DNA from: Anaerolineae bacterium
GTDB taxonomy: Bacteria; Chloroflexota; Anaerolineae; JAFGEY01
Assembly (NCBI GenBank): GCA_016783145.1
Contig: JADHXD010000035.1
Coordinates: forward strand, 1 to 38,537
Direction of reading: 5' to 3'
DNA: 38,537 nucleotides
The notes beneath the pieces are model-generated. The model worked only from the letters and a program-made list of their open reading frames with translations, had not been told where the DNA came from and did no database searches. Within the stretch, counting starts at the first letter, position 1. Each line of letters starts with the position of its first letter. This document shows positions 8,853-17,246 of the stretch, one piece after another. A program made the translations under genes and the position numbers.

Positions 8853-9836
8853 ATGACCTCAGCGCCCAGATTTACGGTCGGGAGTGTCGCGGTCTATGGC
8901 GACCTCATCCTGGCTCCCCTGGCGGGTTACTCTGATCTGCCTTTCAGGTCGATCTGCCGCAGCCTGGGATCGGCCATGAGCTACACCGAGTTCGTCTCGG
9001 CTCACGGCGTGCTGCGAGCGAATCCCCGTACGTATGAGCTCTTGCGCTTTGCACCAAGAGAGCGCCCCGTCGTGTTCCAGATCTTTGGGGCGGATGAGAG
9101 ACTCGTCGCCGACGCATGCCTGCGCCTTCAGGAGCTCGGACCGGATATCATCGACGTGAACATGGGCTGTCCTTCACCCCGGATCGCCAATCAAGGGGGT
9201 GGAGCCGGGCTGCTGCGGAATCCACAGCAGATCGCGCGCATCTTTTCGTCTCTGAGCAAGTGCCTGGACGTGCCGGTCACGGGCAAGATCCGGCTTGGAT
9301 GGGACGAGGCGTCACGCAACCATCTCCAGATCGCGCACGTCTTGGAGGACAATGGCGCATCGCTGATCGCCGTCCACGGACGAACCCGCTCGGCGAGCTA
9401 TGACACACCGGCGGATTGGGACGCCATCGCGACCGTCAAGCAAGCAGTGGACATCCCCGTACTTGGGAATGGCGATGTGCGTTGTGTGGACGACATTGAC
9501 CGGATCAAGGCGATCACAGGCTGCGATGGGGTCATGATCGGACGAGGAGCGATCGGAAATCCGTGGCTGTTTCAGAGACGAGACCTTGCTGACGTGTCCC
9601 TGGACGAGCGAGTGAGCATGATCAGGCATCACCTCCAAGAGATGGTTGCCTTTTACGGTGAGCTCAGGGGAGTGCTTGCCTTCCGCAAGCACATTGTGCG
9701 CTACCTCCACGGCCTGCCTGGTGCCGCTCGCCTCCGGCCGCTCCTGATGAAATGCAAGACCCTACGCGAATTGGCGGAGCAACTGGATGTTTTTGCTTCC
9801 CATCCAGAACATGTTATAATCCAGGATCAAATCTGA
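8853..9836 (+). CDS. dus: tRNA-dihydrouridine synthase (DusB-like)
   Basis: This 327-residue FMN enzyme reduces uridine to dihydrouridine in tRNA using NAD(P)H. The TIM-barrel signatures are all present: LAPLAGYSDLPFR near the N-terminus, QIFGADE, DVNMGCPSP with the catalytic cysteine around residue 108, GKIRLGWDE, AVHGRTRSASYD, IPVLGNGDV, and GVMIGRGAIGNPWLF for FMN phosphate binding. A C-terminal helical tRNA-binding domain (about 240-327) follows. The ATG at 8853 has AAGGGG about 8 nt upstream. The 3' end contains the promoter for the next gene. Confidence 0.95.
   Translation: MTSAPRFTVGSVAVYGDLILAPLAGYSDLPFRSICRSLGSAMSYTEFVSAHGVLRANPRTYELLRFAPRERPVVFQIFGADERLVADACLRLQELGPDIIDVNMGCPSPRIANQGGGAGLLRNPQQIARIFSSLSKCLDVPVTGKIRLGWDEASRNHLQIAHVLEDNGASLIAVHGRTRSASYDTPADWDAIATVKQAVDIPVLGNGDVRCVDDIDRIKAITGCDGVMIGRGAIGNPWLFQRRDLADVSLDERVSMIRHHLQEMVAFYGELRGVLAFRKHIVRYLHGLPGAARLRPLLMKCKTLRELAEQLDVFASHPEHVIIQDQI
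9792..9820 (+). promoter_or_regulatory. Internal promoter for the cyclophilin lipoprotein, inside the end of dus
   Basis: TTTGCT (9792-9797), 17-nt spacer and a consensus TATAAT (9815-9820) preceded by TGT (an extended -10). It lies in the last codons of dus, 51 nt before the GTG start of the cyclophilin gene, so that gene can be expressed independently. Confidence 0.6.
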
Positions 9837-9870
9837 TCGAGGTACGCCTGAAAAAAGAGGACAGACATCC

Positions 9871-10581
9871 GTGACATACCAGCACGCACTCACGCTGCTC
9901 TGCATCACACTGTTGGCCGTCGGGTGCACGTGGACAGCGCCCAACCCAACCAGCACGCCCTGGCCCAGCTCAACACCCGGCCCTACCGCCACGCCCGCAT
10001 CGACCGTTACCCCAGAGACACTGAAGCTAGAAGAGGAGCCGGTCACAGTGGAAACCAATGCGCCCAAGATGCCCACCAATCCAGCCGACCGCAACCAGAT
10101 GTTCAGTTCACCTCCGCCCATGGTGATTGATCGCGCTCAGGCCTACCAGGCAACGATCAAAACATCCAAGGGCGACATCCTTTGCGAGCTGTTCGCGGAC
10201 AAGGCGCCGCAAACGGTCAACAACTTTATCTATCTGGCACGCGCAGGCTTCTACGACGGCCTCACCTTCCACCGAGTCGTGGCTGGGTTTGTCATCCAAG
10301 GTGGAGACCCACTGGGCAAGGGCAATGGCGGCCCGGGCTACACTATCCCCGCAGAGATCGGTATGCCTCACGCCAAGGGCGCACTGGCCACGGCCAGGCT
10401 GTCCGATCAGGTGAACCCTGCGCGCGATTCCAGCGGCAGCCAGTTCTACATCACCCTGGACAAGCAACCCCATCTGGATGGCGGATACACCGTCTTTGGG
10501 CAGGTTCTGGACGGGATGTCGGTCGTTGAGCGCGTCGCTGTGGGAGACCTGATCCAGGAGATCGTGGTCGCTGAACAGTAG
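9871..10581 (+). CDS. Peptidyl-prolyl cis-trans isomerase, cyclophilin type, lipoprotein
   Basis: A 236-residue secreted lipoprotein. The signal peptide MTYQHALTLLCITLLAVGC ends in a lipobox (LAVG-C, Cys19). A Pro/Ser/Thr-rich linker (about 20-85, many TP and PT pairs) leads to a cyclophilin domain (about 88-236) with TVNNFIYLARAGFYDGLTFH, RVVAGFVIQGGDP, SSGSQFYITL and HLDGGYTVFGQV; the catalytic Arg and the substrate-pocket Phe, Gln and His positions are there. It would catalyse proline isomerisation to help fold exported proteins outside the membrane. The start is GTG at 9871 with only a weak ribosome site (AGAGGA about 11 nt upstream); the position is supported by the clean signal peptide. 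The VTT gene follows after 9 bp. Confidence 0.93.
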   Translation: MTYQHALTLLCITLLAVGCTWTAPNPTSTPWPSSTPGPTATPASTVTPETLKLEEEPVTVETNAPKMPTNPADRNQMFSSPPPMVIDRAQAYQATIKTSKGDILCELFADKAPQTVNNFIYLARAGFYDGLTFHRVVAGFVIQGGDPLGKGNGGPGYTIPAEIGMPHAKGALATARLSDQVNPARDSSGSQFYITLDKQPHLDGGYTVFGQVLDGMSVVERVAVGDLIQEIVVAEQ

Positions 10582-10590
10582 GAGACGTCA

Positions 10591-11214
10591 TTGTCCGCAT
10601 CAGGCAGCGAACGGCCAACAGATGATCTCGTAGGGGACGGCCGCCCTCTACGTCCCAGTGCCAGGACCTCGGCCCAGCGGCGCACGGATAGACTGTGGAG
10701 ATCGGGGGTCGCTCTGGCCATCACGGTTCTGATCTCCGTCTCTATCTTTGTGATCAGCGATCGCGTAGAGCAGTTCGGCAGATATGGGTATCCCGGTGTG
10801 TTCATTGTCAGTTTGCTGGGTAACGCGACGATCATCCTACCTGCGCCCAGCCTGGCAGTGGTCTCGGTGGTAGGTTCGGTCCTTAACCCCTACCTCGTGG
10901 GTCTCTGCGCAGGGGTCGGCGAAGCACTGGGCGAGCTGACCGGGTACCTGGCGGGCTACAGCGGGCGGGCAGTGATTGAGGATCAGGAGCACTACGCGCG
11001 GCTGGTCAAGTGGACGCGGAAGTATGGGCTGTGGGTCATCTTTGCGCTTTCGGTCTTTCCCAATCCCCTGTTTGACCTGGCCGGCATCGCCGCAGGCGTG
11101 CTCAAGATCCCAGTGCGCAGCTTTCTGCTGGTGTGCTGGATTGGGAAGACCATCAAGACCACGCTCTTTGCCTTGGGAGGCAACGCACTGCTCCTCCGAC
11201 TTTTTGGCCGATAG
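10591..11214 (+). CDS. VTT (DedA/SNARE-associated) domain membrane protein
   Basis: A 207-residue membrane protein. The first 35 residues are polar and Arg-rich, then come about five hydrophobic segments. GYPGVFIVSLLGNATIILPAPSL, the re-entrant region LGELTGYLAGYSGR and VIFALSVFPNPLFDLAGIAAG are characteristic of the VTT/DedA superfamily (PF09335), whose members include lipid scramblases and transporters such as the undecaprenyl-phosphate carriers. The closest match by eye is to the small YqaA-like group. The start is TTG at 10591, with AGGAG 6 nt upstream and 9 bp after the cyclophilin stop; there is no good ATG alternative before the first membrane segment. The lipid substrate is unknown. 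Confidence 0.85.
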   Translation: MSASGSERPTDDLVGDGRPLRPSARTSAQRRTDRLWRSGVALAITVLISVSIFVISDRVEQFGRYGYPGVFIVSLLGNATIILPAPSLAVVSVVGSVLNPYLVGLCAGVGEALGELTGYLAGYSGRAVIEDQEHYARLVKWTRKYGLWVIFALSVFPNPLFDLAGIAAGVLKIPVRSFLLVCWIGKTIKTTLFALGGNALLLRLFGR

Positions 11215-11316
11215 CCGGACCGCCGAGTCATCGATTGCAGTTCGAACCCCTCACGTGTGGAAGCGCTGTCATCACCAGAGTGCGAGCAGCGATCTGCATC
11301 TGTCTGGAGCATACGA

Positions 11317-13275
11317 GTGGTCAGCATTGGGCAGGTACTGAACGAGCGCTACAAGCTCCTCTCGCTGGAAGGCGAGGGCGGGATGGCGATCGTCTACAAA
11401 GCACAAGACCTGGAGTTGGAGAGGATAGTCGCACTCAAAGTGCTGCGTGCCGGGTATAGTGCCAGCGACGCTTTCCGGCGCGAGGCACGCGCCGCCGCCA
11501 ATTTGCCCCATCCGAACATCGTGGCTGTCCACGATGTCCGCGAGGATGGGGACGTTCAGTACATTGTGATGGAGTACATTGAGGGACAGAGCCTGCAAGA
11601 TGTGATCCGCTCCCAGGCTCCTCTCCCCATTGGTCGCGCGCTGGACATCGTCTCCCAGATCTGTGAGGCGTTGAGCTACGCCCACGGCAAGAGGATCATT
11701 CACTGCGACATCAAGCCGCAGAACGTGCTCGTCCTGCCCGATGGTCGGGTCAAGGTCACTGACTTTGGCATCGCACGCGCATTCTCTTCCGCTTCTCCTG
11801 AGCAGCGAGACAAGGTGTGGGGTACCCCCTACTATGCTCCACCCGAGCTGATCACCGGCAAGCCCTTGACCCCCGCTTCGGACGTGTATGCTATCGGCGT
11901 GATGCTCTACGAGATGCTGTCGGGCCAGCGGCCGTTTGAGGGACAGACGGCTGCGGAAATCGCACGCCAGCACGTGTTGTCTGCTCCCCCTCCCATCCAC
12001 CAGCACAACCCGCGCATCCCGCGATACGTGCAGCAGGTGATCGACCGCGCGCTGAACAAGGACCCGTCCGCGCGCTACCAGACAGCGGGCCAGCTCCGAG
12101 AGCGGCTGGCTGTATACCGGCAGCACAGCCAGGCCGCCACGCAGCCCTTGCAGGCTGAACCAGCAGCCGGACGGTCTGCAGCCAGACCGGTCAGCCCCAG
12201 CCAACATGCAGCACCCGTTCGCGAGCTGACTCAGACCCGGCCCCGGCAAGGAGTCGATTGGCTGATGATGCTGCTGGGAGGATTGGCATTCCTGGCAGTG
12301 ATGGGACTCCTTCCCATTTGGGGGACGGTGCTCAGCCGAGCATTCTCCCAACCAACGCCTGCGCCCACTCCCATCTCCCGGGACACGTCCACTCCGATAG
12401 CGACCTTGGCCACCGAGACCATCCAGACCCCGATCCCGCCCACTGCTTCGCCAGAGCCGCGCATCCCTGTGCCCGATCTGGGACGCACAGAACTGGAAGA
12501 GGCACAGCTCATCGTCCGGGAAAACGCGCTGGCGCTGGCTGTAGTCGAACAACGCCACGACTCAGAGGTCCCTGCGTCTTATGTCATCTCTCAGGACCCG
12601 GCGGCAGGTGAGCTGGTGCCTCTATACACACAGATACGAGTTGTGCTCAGCCTGGGGCCAGAACTGGTCACAGTGCCAGATGTCACTGGTTTTCCGGCAG
12701 TGATCAAAGAGCTGGATCTGGTAGACTTGGGCCTGCTCGTCGTCATCACCGAGGCGTGGAGCACCGAGCCTGCAGGTCTGGTGATCACACAGACCCCAGC
12801 GGCAGGAACCGAGATCGGCGTCGGCACAGTGGTGACGTTGACCGTTAGCAGCGGACCTCGCGGCGAAGTGCGTGCAAATCTGGGCGACAAACTACTGCTC
12901 TTTGCATGCGAACTCAACGAGACAGAGTTCCGACCTGGCGACGCAGTACAGGTCATCGTCACCTGGCACGTACTGGAGCAGATGTCAGAGTCCTATGACG
13001 TCTTTATCCATATCATCGATCGCGACGGCAGGATCCTCACTCAACGAGACGAGCCGCCGCTCGGAGGAAGCCGGCCCACGAACACCTGGCAGCCCGCGGA
13101 GAAACTCCTCGACCCGCACACGTTGAGCCTGCCCCAAAATGCCGCGCCTGGAGTGTACCAGGTGTACGTGGGGATGTATCGCGGGGATCGCAGGCTCGCG
13201 GTGGTGGACCCCGGTTTCGCGGAGGCGAAAGAGGATGCCATTCTCGTGCGCGAGATCAGGGTCAGAGCCAACTAG
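11317..13275 (+). CDS. PASTA-containing Ser/Thr protein kinase with extra C-terminal domain
   Basis: A 652-residue PknB/Stk-type membrane kinase. The cytoplasmic kinase domain (about 10-268) has the glycine loop GEGGMA (19-24), Lys41 in VALK, the catalytic loop HCDIKPQN (Asp131), DFG (149-151) and GTPYYAPPE. The Arg of HRD is Cys, so it is a non-RD kinase. One membrane segment (315-340) is followed by a Thr/Pro-rich linker, two PASTA repeats (about 383-447 and 451-514; IPVPDLG and VTVPDVTG starts) and a C-terminal beta-rich domain (about 525-652). PASTA domains bind cell-wall muropeptides in PknB. I chose GTG at 11317 with GGAG 7 nt upstream; an in-frame GTG at 11257 exists but the added residues are not conserved-looking. 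ftsH follows after 83 bp under its own promoter. Confidence 0.93.
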   Translation: MVSIGQVLNERYKLLSLEGEGGMAIVYKAQDLELERIVALKVLRAGYSASDAFRREARAAANLPHPNIVAVHDVREDGDVQYIVMEYIEGQSLQDVIRSQAPLPIGRALDIVSQICEALSYAHGKRIIHCDIKPQNVLVLPDGRVKVTDFGIARAFSSASPEQRDKVWGTPYYAPPELITGKPLTPASDVYAIGVMLYEMLSGQRPFEGQTAAEIARQHVLSAPPPIHQHNPRIPRYVQQVIDRALNKDPSARYQTAGQLRERLAVYRQHSQAATQPLQAEPAAGRSAARPVSPSQHAAPVRELTQTRPRQGVDWLMMLLGGLAFLAVMGLLPIWGTVLSRAFSQPTPAPTPISRDTSTPIATLATETIQTPIPPTASPEPRIPVPDLGRTELEEAQLIVRENALALAVVEQRHDSEVPASYVISQDPAAGELVPLYTQIRVVLSLGPELVTVPDVTGFPAVIKELDLVDLGLLVVITEAWSTEPAGLVITQTPAAGTEIGVGTVVTLTVSSGPRGEVRANLGDKLLLFACELNETEFRPGDAVQVIVTWHVLEQMSESYDVFIHIIDRDGRILTQRDEPPLGGSRPTNTWQPAEKLLDPHTLSLPQNAAPGVYQVYVGMYRGDRRLAVVDPGFAEAKEDAILVREIRVRAN

Positions 13276-13278
13276 CCG

Positions 13279-13308
13279 TTGGCATAATCCACGGTATTCT
13301 GGTATAAT
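13279..13308 (+). promoter_or_regulatory. Promoter for ftsH (extended -10)
   Basis: TTGGCA (13279-13284), an 18-nt spacer ending in TGG, and consensus TATAAT (13303-13308). The -10 lies between the arms of a short inverted repeat, CACGG (13290-13294) and CCGTG (13311-13315), which might be an operator. The GTG of ftsH is about 45 nt downstream of the expected start of transcription. Confidence 0.75.
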
Positions 13309-13358
13309 AGCCGTGAGATTTCAAAGCAAGGGACGCTGGCCCAAATGGAGGACAAAAC

Positions 13359-15188
13359 GTGAGATCTGGTTATTGGCGAAATGGACTCGTATACTTGCTC
13401 ATCCTGACTGCCATCGCACTACTGCTGTGGCAGATCATGGGCAGGTCCAGTGCGCCGGAAAAGATAAGCATTACGCAGCTTGCTAGGCTGATCAAAGACC
13501 GCTCAGTGCAGCAGATCAGTACCACCGAGGAAAAGATCGACATCACCTATACGAGAAGTGGCAAGCAGGCTCAGGCAATCGCGTACAAGGAGTTTGGCGT
13601 TGGCCTTCTGGAAACCTTAGATGGCCTCGGTGTGACACAGGAGGACTTGCAGGATGTCAAGATCGAGGTGGTTCCCCCACCCGACTGGATCAACATCCTG
13701 ACTGCATTGGGTACGATCTTGCCCACGCTGATCATTGTGGGCATGATCTACTTTATGCTTCGCCAGGCGCAGGGAACGAACAACCAAGCGCTCTCGTTCG
13801 GCAAGAGTCGCGCCCGCATGTTCACCGGCGATCAGCCCACAGTGACGTTCAATGATGTCGCCGGCGTCGATGAAGCCAAGGAGGAACTGCAAGAAGTCGT
13901 CGAGTTCCTCAAGGAACCCGAGAAGTTCATCTCCTTGGGAGCTCGCATCCCGAAAGGCGTGCTGTTGGTCGGGGCTCCAGGAACGGGCAAGACCCTGATG
14001 GCCAAGGCCGTCTCTGGCGAGGCAGGGGTGCCGTTCTTTAGCATCAGCGGCTCCGAATTCGTAGAGATGTTCGTCGGTGTCGGAGCATCCCGGGTGCGCG
14101 ATCTGTTCGAGCAAGCGAAACGGCACTCGCCGTGCATCGTGTTCGTGGACGAGATCGATGCCGTTGGGCGGCACCGGGGTGCTGGACTGGGGGGCAGTCA
14201 CGACGAGCGCGAGCAGACCCTGAATCAGATCCTGGTCGAGATGGACGGCTTTGACACCGACACGAATGTGATCATCATGGCCGCCACAAACCGCCCTGAC
14301 ATCCTGGACCCTGCGCTGCTGCGCCCTGGGCGGTTTGACCGGCGCGTCGTGCTCGATCGACCAGATGTGCGCGGCCGTGAGGCGATTCTGAACGTGCACC
14401 TCAAGGGCAAACCTCTCGGCCCGGGCATCGAGGTCGGGGTGCTGGCCAAGCTGACGCCGGGCTTTGTCGGAGCAGACATCGAGAACCTGGTCAACGAAGC
14501 AGCGATCTTGGCCGCCCGGCGCAACAAGAAGCAGATCGAGATGGAAGAGTTCCAGGAAGCCATCGAGCGCGTGGTCGCGGGTCCGGAGCGCAAGAGCCGA
14601 CTGATCAGCGAGGAGGAAAAAGAGATCATCGCCTACCACGAGGCTGGACACGCGGTGGTCCAGTGGGTCCTGCCAAAGTGCGATCCGGTGCGCAAGATCA
14701 CCATCGTTTCGCGCGGTATGGCACTTGGCTACACGATGTCACTACCGGATGATGACCACCTGCTGCAGAGCAAAGCCAAGTTCCGCGATCTGATGGCTGG
14801 GATATTGGGAGGGCGTTCAGCGGAAGAGCTGATGTTCGGGGACGTGACGACCGGTGCGAGCAACGATCTGGAGCGGAGCACCGATCTGGCCCGCAAGATG
14901 GTTACGCGCTACGGTATGAGCGACGAACTAGGGCCGATGACCTTCGGCCAGAAGGAAGAGCTGATCTTTCTGGGCCGCGAGATATCCGAGCAGCGCGACT
15001 ATAGCGATGCCGTTGCTCAACAAATCGATCGCGAGGTGAAACGGCTGATCGACGAGGCCCACGAGCGCTCCGCACAGGTCCTCAAGGACAACCGGGACAA
15101 GCTTGTCGCCGTAGCCACGCGACTGATAGAGATCGAAACCCTCGACAGTGAGCAGTTTGAGTCGATCATGGGTGGGGAGGCGTCCTAG
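13359..15188 (+). CDS. ftsH: ATP-dependent zinc metalloprotease FtsH
   Basis: This 609-residue membrane-bound AAA+ protease degrades misfolded membrane proteins and short-lived regulators. Two membrane segments (about 9-28 and 116-136) flank a short extracytoplasmic domain. The AAA module has Walker A GAPGTGKT (205-212), pore motif FVG (238-240), Walker B VFVDEID (261-267) and the second region of homology ([20 protein letters not shown]). The zinc protease site is HEAGH (427-431), with the distal acidic ligand in [12 protein letters not shown]. Length is typical. The start is GTG at 13359 with GGAGG 7 nt upstream. It is transcribed from a good promoter at 13279-13308 and ends 109 bp before the convergent acyl-CoA ligase. 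Confidence 0.97.
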   Translation: MRSGYWRNGLVYLLILTAIALLLWQIMGRSSAPEKISITQLARLIKDRSVQQISTTEEKIDITYTRSGKQAQAIAYKEFGVGLLETLDGLGVTQEDLQDVKIEVVPPPDWINILTALGTILPTLIIVGMIYFMLRQAQGTNNQALSFGKSRARMFTGDQPTVTFNDVAGVDEAKEELQEVVEFLKEPEKFISLGARIPKGVLLVGAPGTGKTLMAKAVSGEAGVPFFSISGSEFVEMFVGVGASRVRDLFEQAKRHSPCIVFVDEIDAVGRHRGAGLGGSHDEREQTLNQILVEMDGFDTDTNVIIMAATNRPDILDPALLRPGRFDRRVVLDRPDVRGREAILNVHLKGKPLGPGIEVGVLAKLTPGFVGADIENLVNEAAILAARRNKKQIEMEEFQEAIERVVAGPERKSRLISEEEKEIIAYHEAGHAVVQWVLPKCDPVRKITIVSRGMALGYTMSLPDDDHLLQSKAKFRDLMAGILGGRSAEELMFGDVTTGASNDLERSTDLARKMVTRYGMSDELGPMTFGQKEELIFLGREISEQRDYSDAVAQQIDREVKRLIDEAHERSAQVLKDNRDKLVAVATRLIEIETLDSEQFESIMGGEAS

Positions 15189-15210
15189 AAAGCCGTCCAG
15201 GACGTGCTCC

Positions 15211-15298
15211 AGAAAAGGACTCCAAGCACGCTTCGCCTTCTCCTGTAGGGTGTGCAGTGGTCGCCCCGCAGCGCGAGCGGCTCTTGGAGTCCTTTTCT
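15211..15298. repeat. Long perfect inverted repeat between ftsH and acyl-CoA ligase
   Basis: AGAAAAGGACTCCAAG (15211-15226) pairs perfectly with CTTGGAGTCCTTTTCT (15283-15298), a 16-bp stem with a 56-nt GC-rich loop. It lies just past the ftsH stop and its far arm reaches the first base of the acyl-CoA ligase stop codon, so the transcript from either side can form it. The CCTTTTCT arm gives a weak T-run for the plus strand. It is probably a shared transcript-end structure, though the loop is large for a classic terminator. Confidence 0.6.
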
Positions 15299-16989
15299 CA
15301 CCTGGCGTTGGCGGCCTCCTTTGCCTCCTCCTGCACCAGGACCCGGCGCAGCATCTTGCCCACGATCGTCTTGGGCAGGTCGTCACGAAACTCCACGAAC
15401 CTGGGACACTTGTACGGCGCCAGGTTCTCCCTGCAGAAGCTTAGGATCTCGTCCTCAGTGGCGGTCTCCCCCTCCTTGAGGACGATCCACACCTTGACTC
15501 GCTCCCCCTTCTCTCCTACCTGGATGCCGGCGGCTACAGCTTCCTTGACCTTGGGATGTCCGTACAGCACATCCTCGATCTCGCGAGGATACACGTTGTA
15601 CCCGCCCGCGCCCAAGATCATGTCCTTCTTGCGGTCCACGATCTGAAAGTACCCATCCTCGGTCATAGTGGCGATATCGCCGGTGTGCAGCCAGCCATCT
15701 CGCAGGGCATTGGCTGTCTCTGTCGGAATGTTCCAGTACCCCTTCATCACCTGCGGCCCCCTGACGCACAGCTCTCCCACTTCTCCTGAGGGCAATTCGC
15801 GCTCGCCCGTCTCCAGGTCCACGATCTTGGCCAGCGTATCGGGCGCAGGAACGCCGATGTACCCCACACGGTTGTCCCCATAGACCGGGTTGATGTGCGT
15901 CACAGGAGAGGCCTCGCTCAATCCATATCCCTCTACCAGCCGGCCCCCGGTCAAGCGCTGGAACTTTTCCTGCACTTCCACCGGCAAGCCAGCGGCGCCG
16001 CTGATACATGCTTTGATGGAGCTAATGTCATACTTGCCCTCCGCGACCTCCTGGCTGTTGTTGATCGCCACGTACATTGCCGGCACGCCAGGGTAGATGG
16101 TCGGATGCTGCGTGTGAATGGTCTTCAGCACGTCTCTCAGATCTCTCGGGTTCGGCACCAGGATCATGCTGCCCCCGACATAGATCGCGTGATTCATGCA
16201 GGTGGTCATCGCATAGCTGTGAAACAACGGAAGCGCAGTGAGGAGGACCGCGCCCGTCTCGGGGGTCTTGAGCCAGTGCGCACACTGAGCCGCGTTCACC
16301 ACCAGGTTGCGGTGCGTCAGTTGCGCACCCTTTGAGACGCCGGTCGTCCCTCCGGTATACATTAGGACGGCGGTATCCTCCTGATCGACCTCTGCCCCTC
16401 TGGGTCTCTCCGGAGCCGACTCAAGGATGTCGTGGAACCAAGAGGTGCCCTGTTCGCCCGAGATGCTAAGCCGGTGCCCGTCTTTGCCTTCCTTCAGCAG
16501 TGTGAAGAGAAGTCTCAGCATGGGCGGGAAGTAGCTCTTGATCTTGGCGACGATCACGTGCCGGATGGGTGTCACGTCCCGAATCTCACGGATTGTTTGG
16601 TAGAATGAGCTCAGGGTGATGATCACTTTGGCGCCCGAGTCATTGACCTGGTGCTCCATCTCCCTGGCCACATAGATCGGATTGCAGGGCACCGCAATCG
16701 CTCCAGCGCGCAGGATACCATAGTAGCCGATCACGTACTGAGGGCAGTTCGGGAGATGAAGAGCCACTCGATCTCCCTTCTTCACCCCGAGTTGCTGGAG
16801 GGCAGCCGTCATCCGGTCCACCCGTTCGTCCAGTTGGCGATACGTCAGCACAGCCCCCTTGAAGAGCGTCACGACCGAATCCGGCGACCTTACAGCCGTC
16901 GCTGCAAGGATCTGCTCGATCGTCTTGTCAGGATACGCGATCGTCTCTGGCACACCCGGATCGTACTGCTTCACCCAGGGCTTTTCCAT
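15298..16989 (-). CDS. Long-chain acyl-CoA synthetase (AMP-forming)
   Basis: A 563-residue ANL-superfamily ligase that activates fatty acids to acyl-AMP and then acyl-CoA. Motifs: MYTGGTTGVSKGA (210-222, ATP loop), GYGLSEASP (354-362), WLHTGD (433-438), the hinge around VDRKKDMI (451-458) and LPKTIVGKMLRR (538-549) with the catalytic Lys545. No signal peptide; cytosolic or membrane-associated, like FadD. A segment of hydrophobic residues at about 150-165 (FPPMLRLLFTLL) may be a membrane contact, as seen in long-chain FadD. The ATG at 16989 has GAGGAGG 8 nt upstream. The gene stands alone, divergent from thyX and convergent with ftsH, with its own promoter at 17170-17141. Chain-length preference is not certain. 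Confidence 0.92.
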   Translation of the reverse strand: MEKPWVKQYDPGVPETIAYPDKTIEQILAATAVRSPDSVVTLFKGAVLTYRQLDERVDRMTAALQQLGVKKGDRVALHLPNCPQYVIGYYGILRAGAIAVPCNPIYVAREMEHQVNDSGAKVIITLSSFYQTIREIRDVTPIRHVIVAKIKSYFPPMLRLLFTLLKEGKDGHRLSISGEQGTSWFHDILESAPERPRGAEVDQEDTAVLMYTGGTTGVSKGAQLTHRNLVVNAAQCAHWLKTPETGAVLLTALPLFHSYAMTTCMNHAIYVGGSMILVPNPRDLRDVLKTIHTQHPTIYPGVPAMYVAINNSQEVAEGKYDISSIKACISGAAGLPVEVQEKFQRLTGGRLVEGYGLSEASPVTHINPVYGDNRVGYIGVPAPDTLAKIVDLETGERELPSGEVGELCVRGPQVMKGYWNIPTETANALRDGWLHTGDIATMTEDGYFQIVDRKKDMILGAGGYNVYPREIEDVLYGHPKVKEAVAAGIQVGEKGERVKVWIVLKEGETATEDEILSFCRENLAPYKCPRFVEFRDDLPKTIVGKMLRRVLVQEEAKEAANAR

Positions 16990-17140
16990 TCGGTTTCCTC
17001 CTCGCCGGTATCATTCACAGAGGACCACAGGACACTGTCCCCCGACCCGCCGTCCAAGCAGATCCGCCCTCTCAGCAGCAGGTGTCGTACTCCCTGCAAC
17101 CCGGGACAGAAGCAGTGTGTCGGGCCCGCAACATAGATTC

Positions 17141-17170
17141 AGTATACAGCAAGTGCGTGCAGCGTGTCAA
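17141..17170 (-). promoter_or_regulatory. Promoter for the acyl-CoA synthetase gene
   Basis: On the minus strand TTGACA (17170-17165), an 18-nt spacer and TATACT (17146-17141). It leaves a leader of about 145 nt before the ATG at 16989; that leader holds a small GGACA/TGTCC hairpin but no riboswitch class that I recognise. Confidence 0.72.
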
Positions 17171-17175
17171 CCGCT

Positions 17176-17204
17176 TTGACACTGCGTATCGGTTGTGCTA
17201 TACT
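17176..17204 (+). promoter_or_regulatory. Promoter for thyX
   Basis: TTGACA (17176-17181), 17-nt spacer ending in TGC, and TATACT (17199-17204) with an extended -10. The -35 is 5 bp from the -35 of the divergent acyl-CoA synthetase promoter, and the two hexamers form an inverted repeat TGTCAA-N5-TTGACA. Confidence 0.78.
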
Positions 17205-17246
17205 CTCCCCCGCTTCACCCTAGATAGCCCGCAAAGGAGACACAAC

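Noticed and set aside
11272..12558. A 428-codon minus-strand frame opposite the PASTA kinase
   Set aside because: Antisense to an unmistakable kinase; no start signal and no domain.
16990..17140. Possible T-box or riboswitch in the acyl-CoA ligase leader
   Set aside because: Only a small GGACA/TGTCC hairpin is seen and no conserved T-box or known riboswitch core is present.
17082..17246. Extended N-terminus of ThyX
   Set aside because: The extension would be upstream of and through the promoter at 17176-17204; the GTG at 17247 has AAAGGAG at the right distance.
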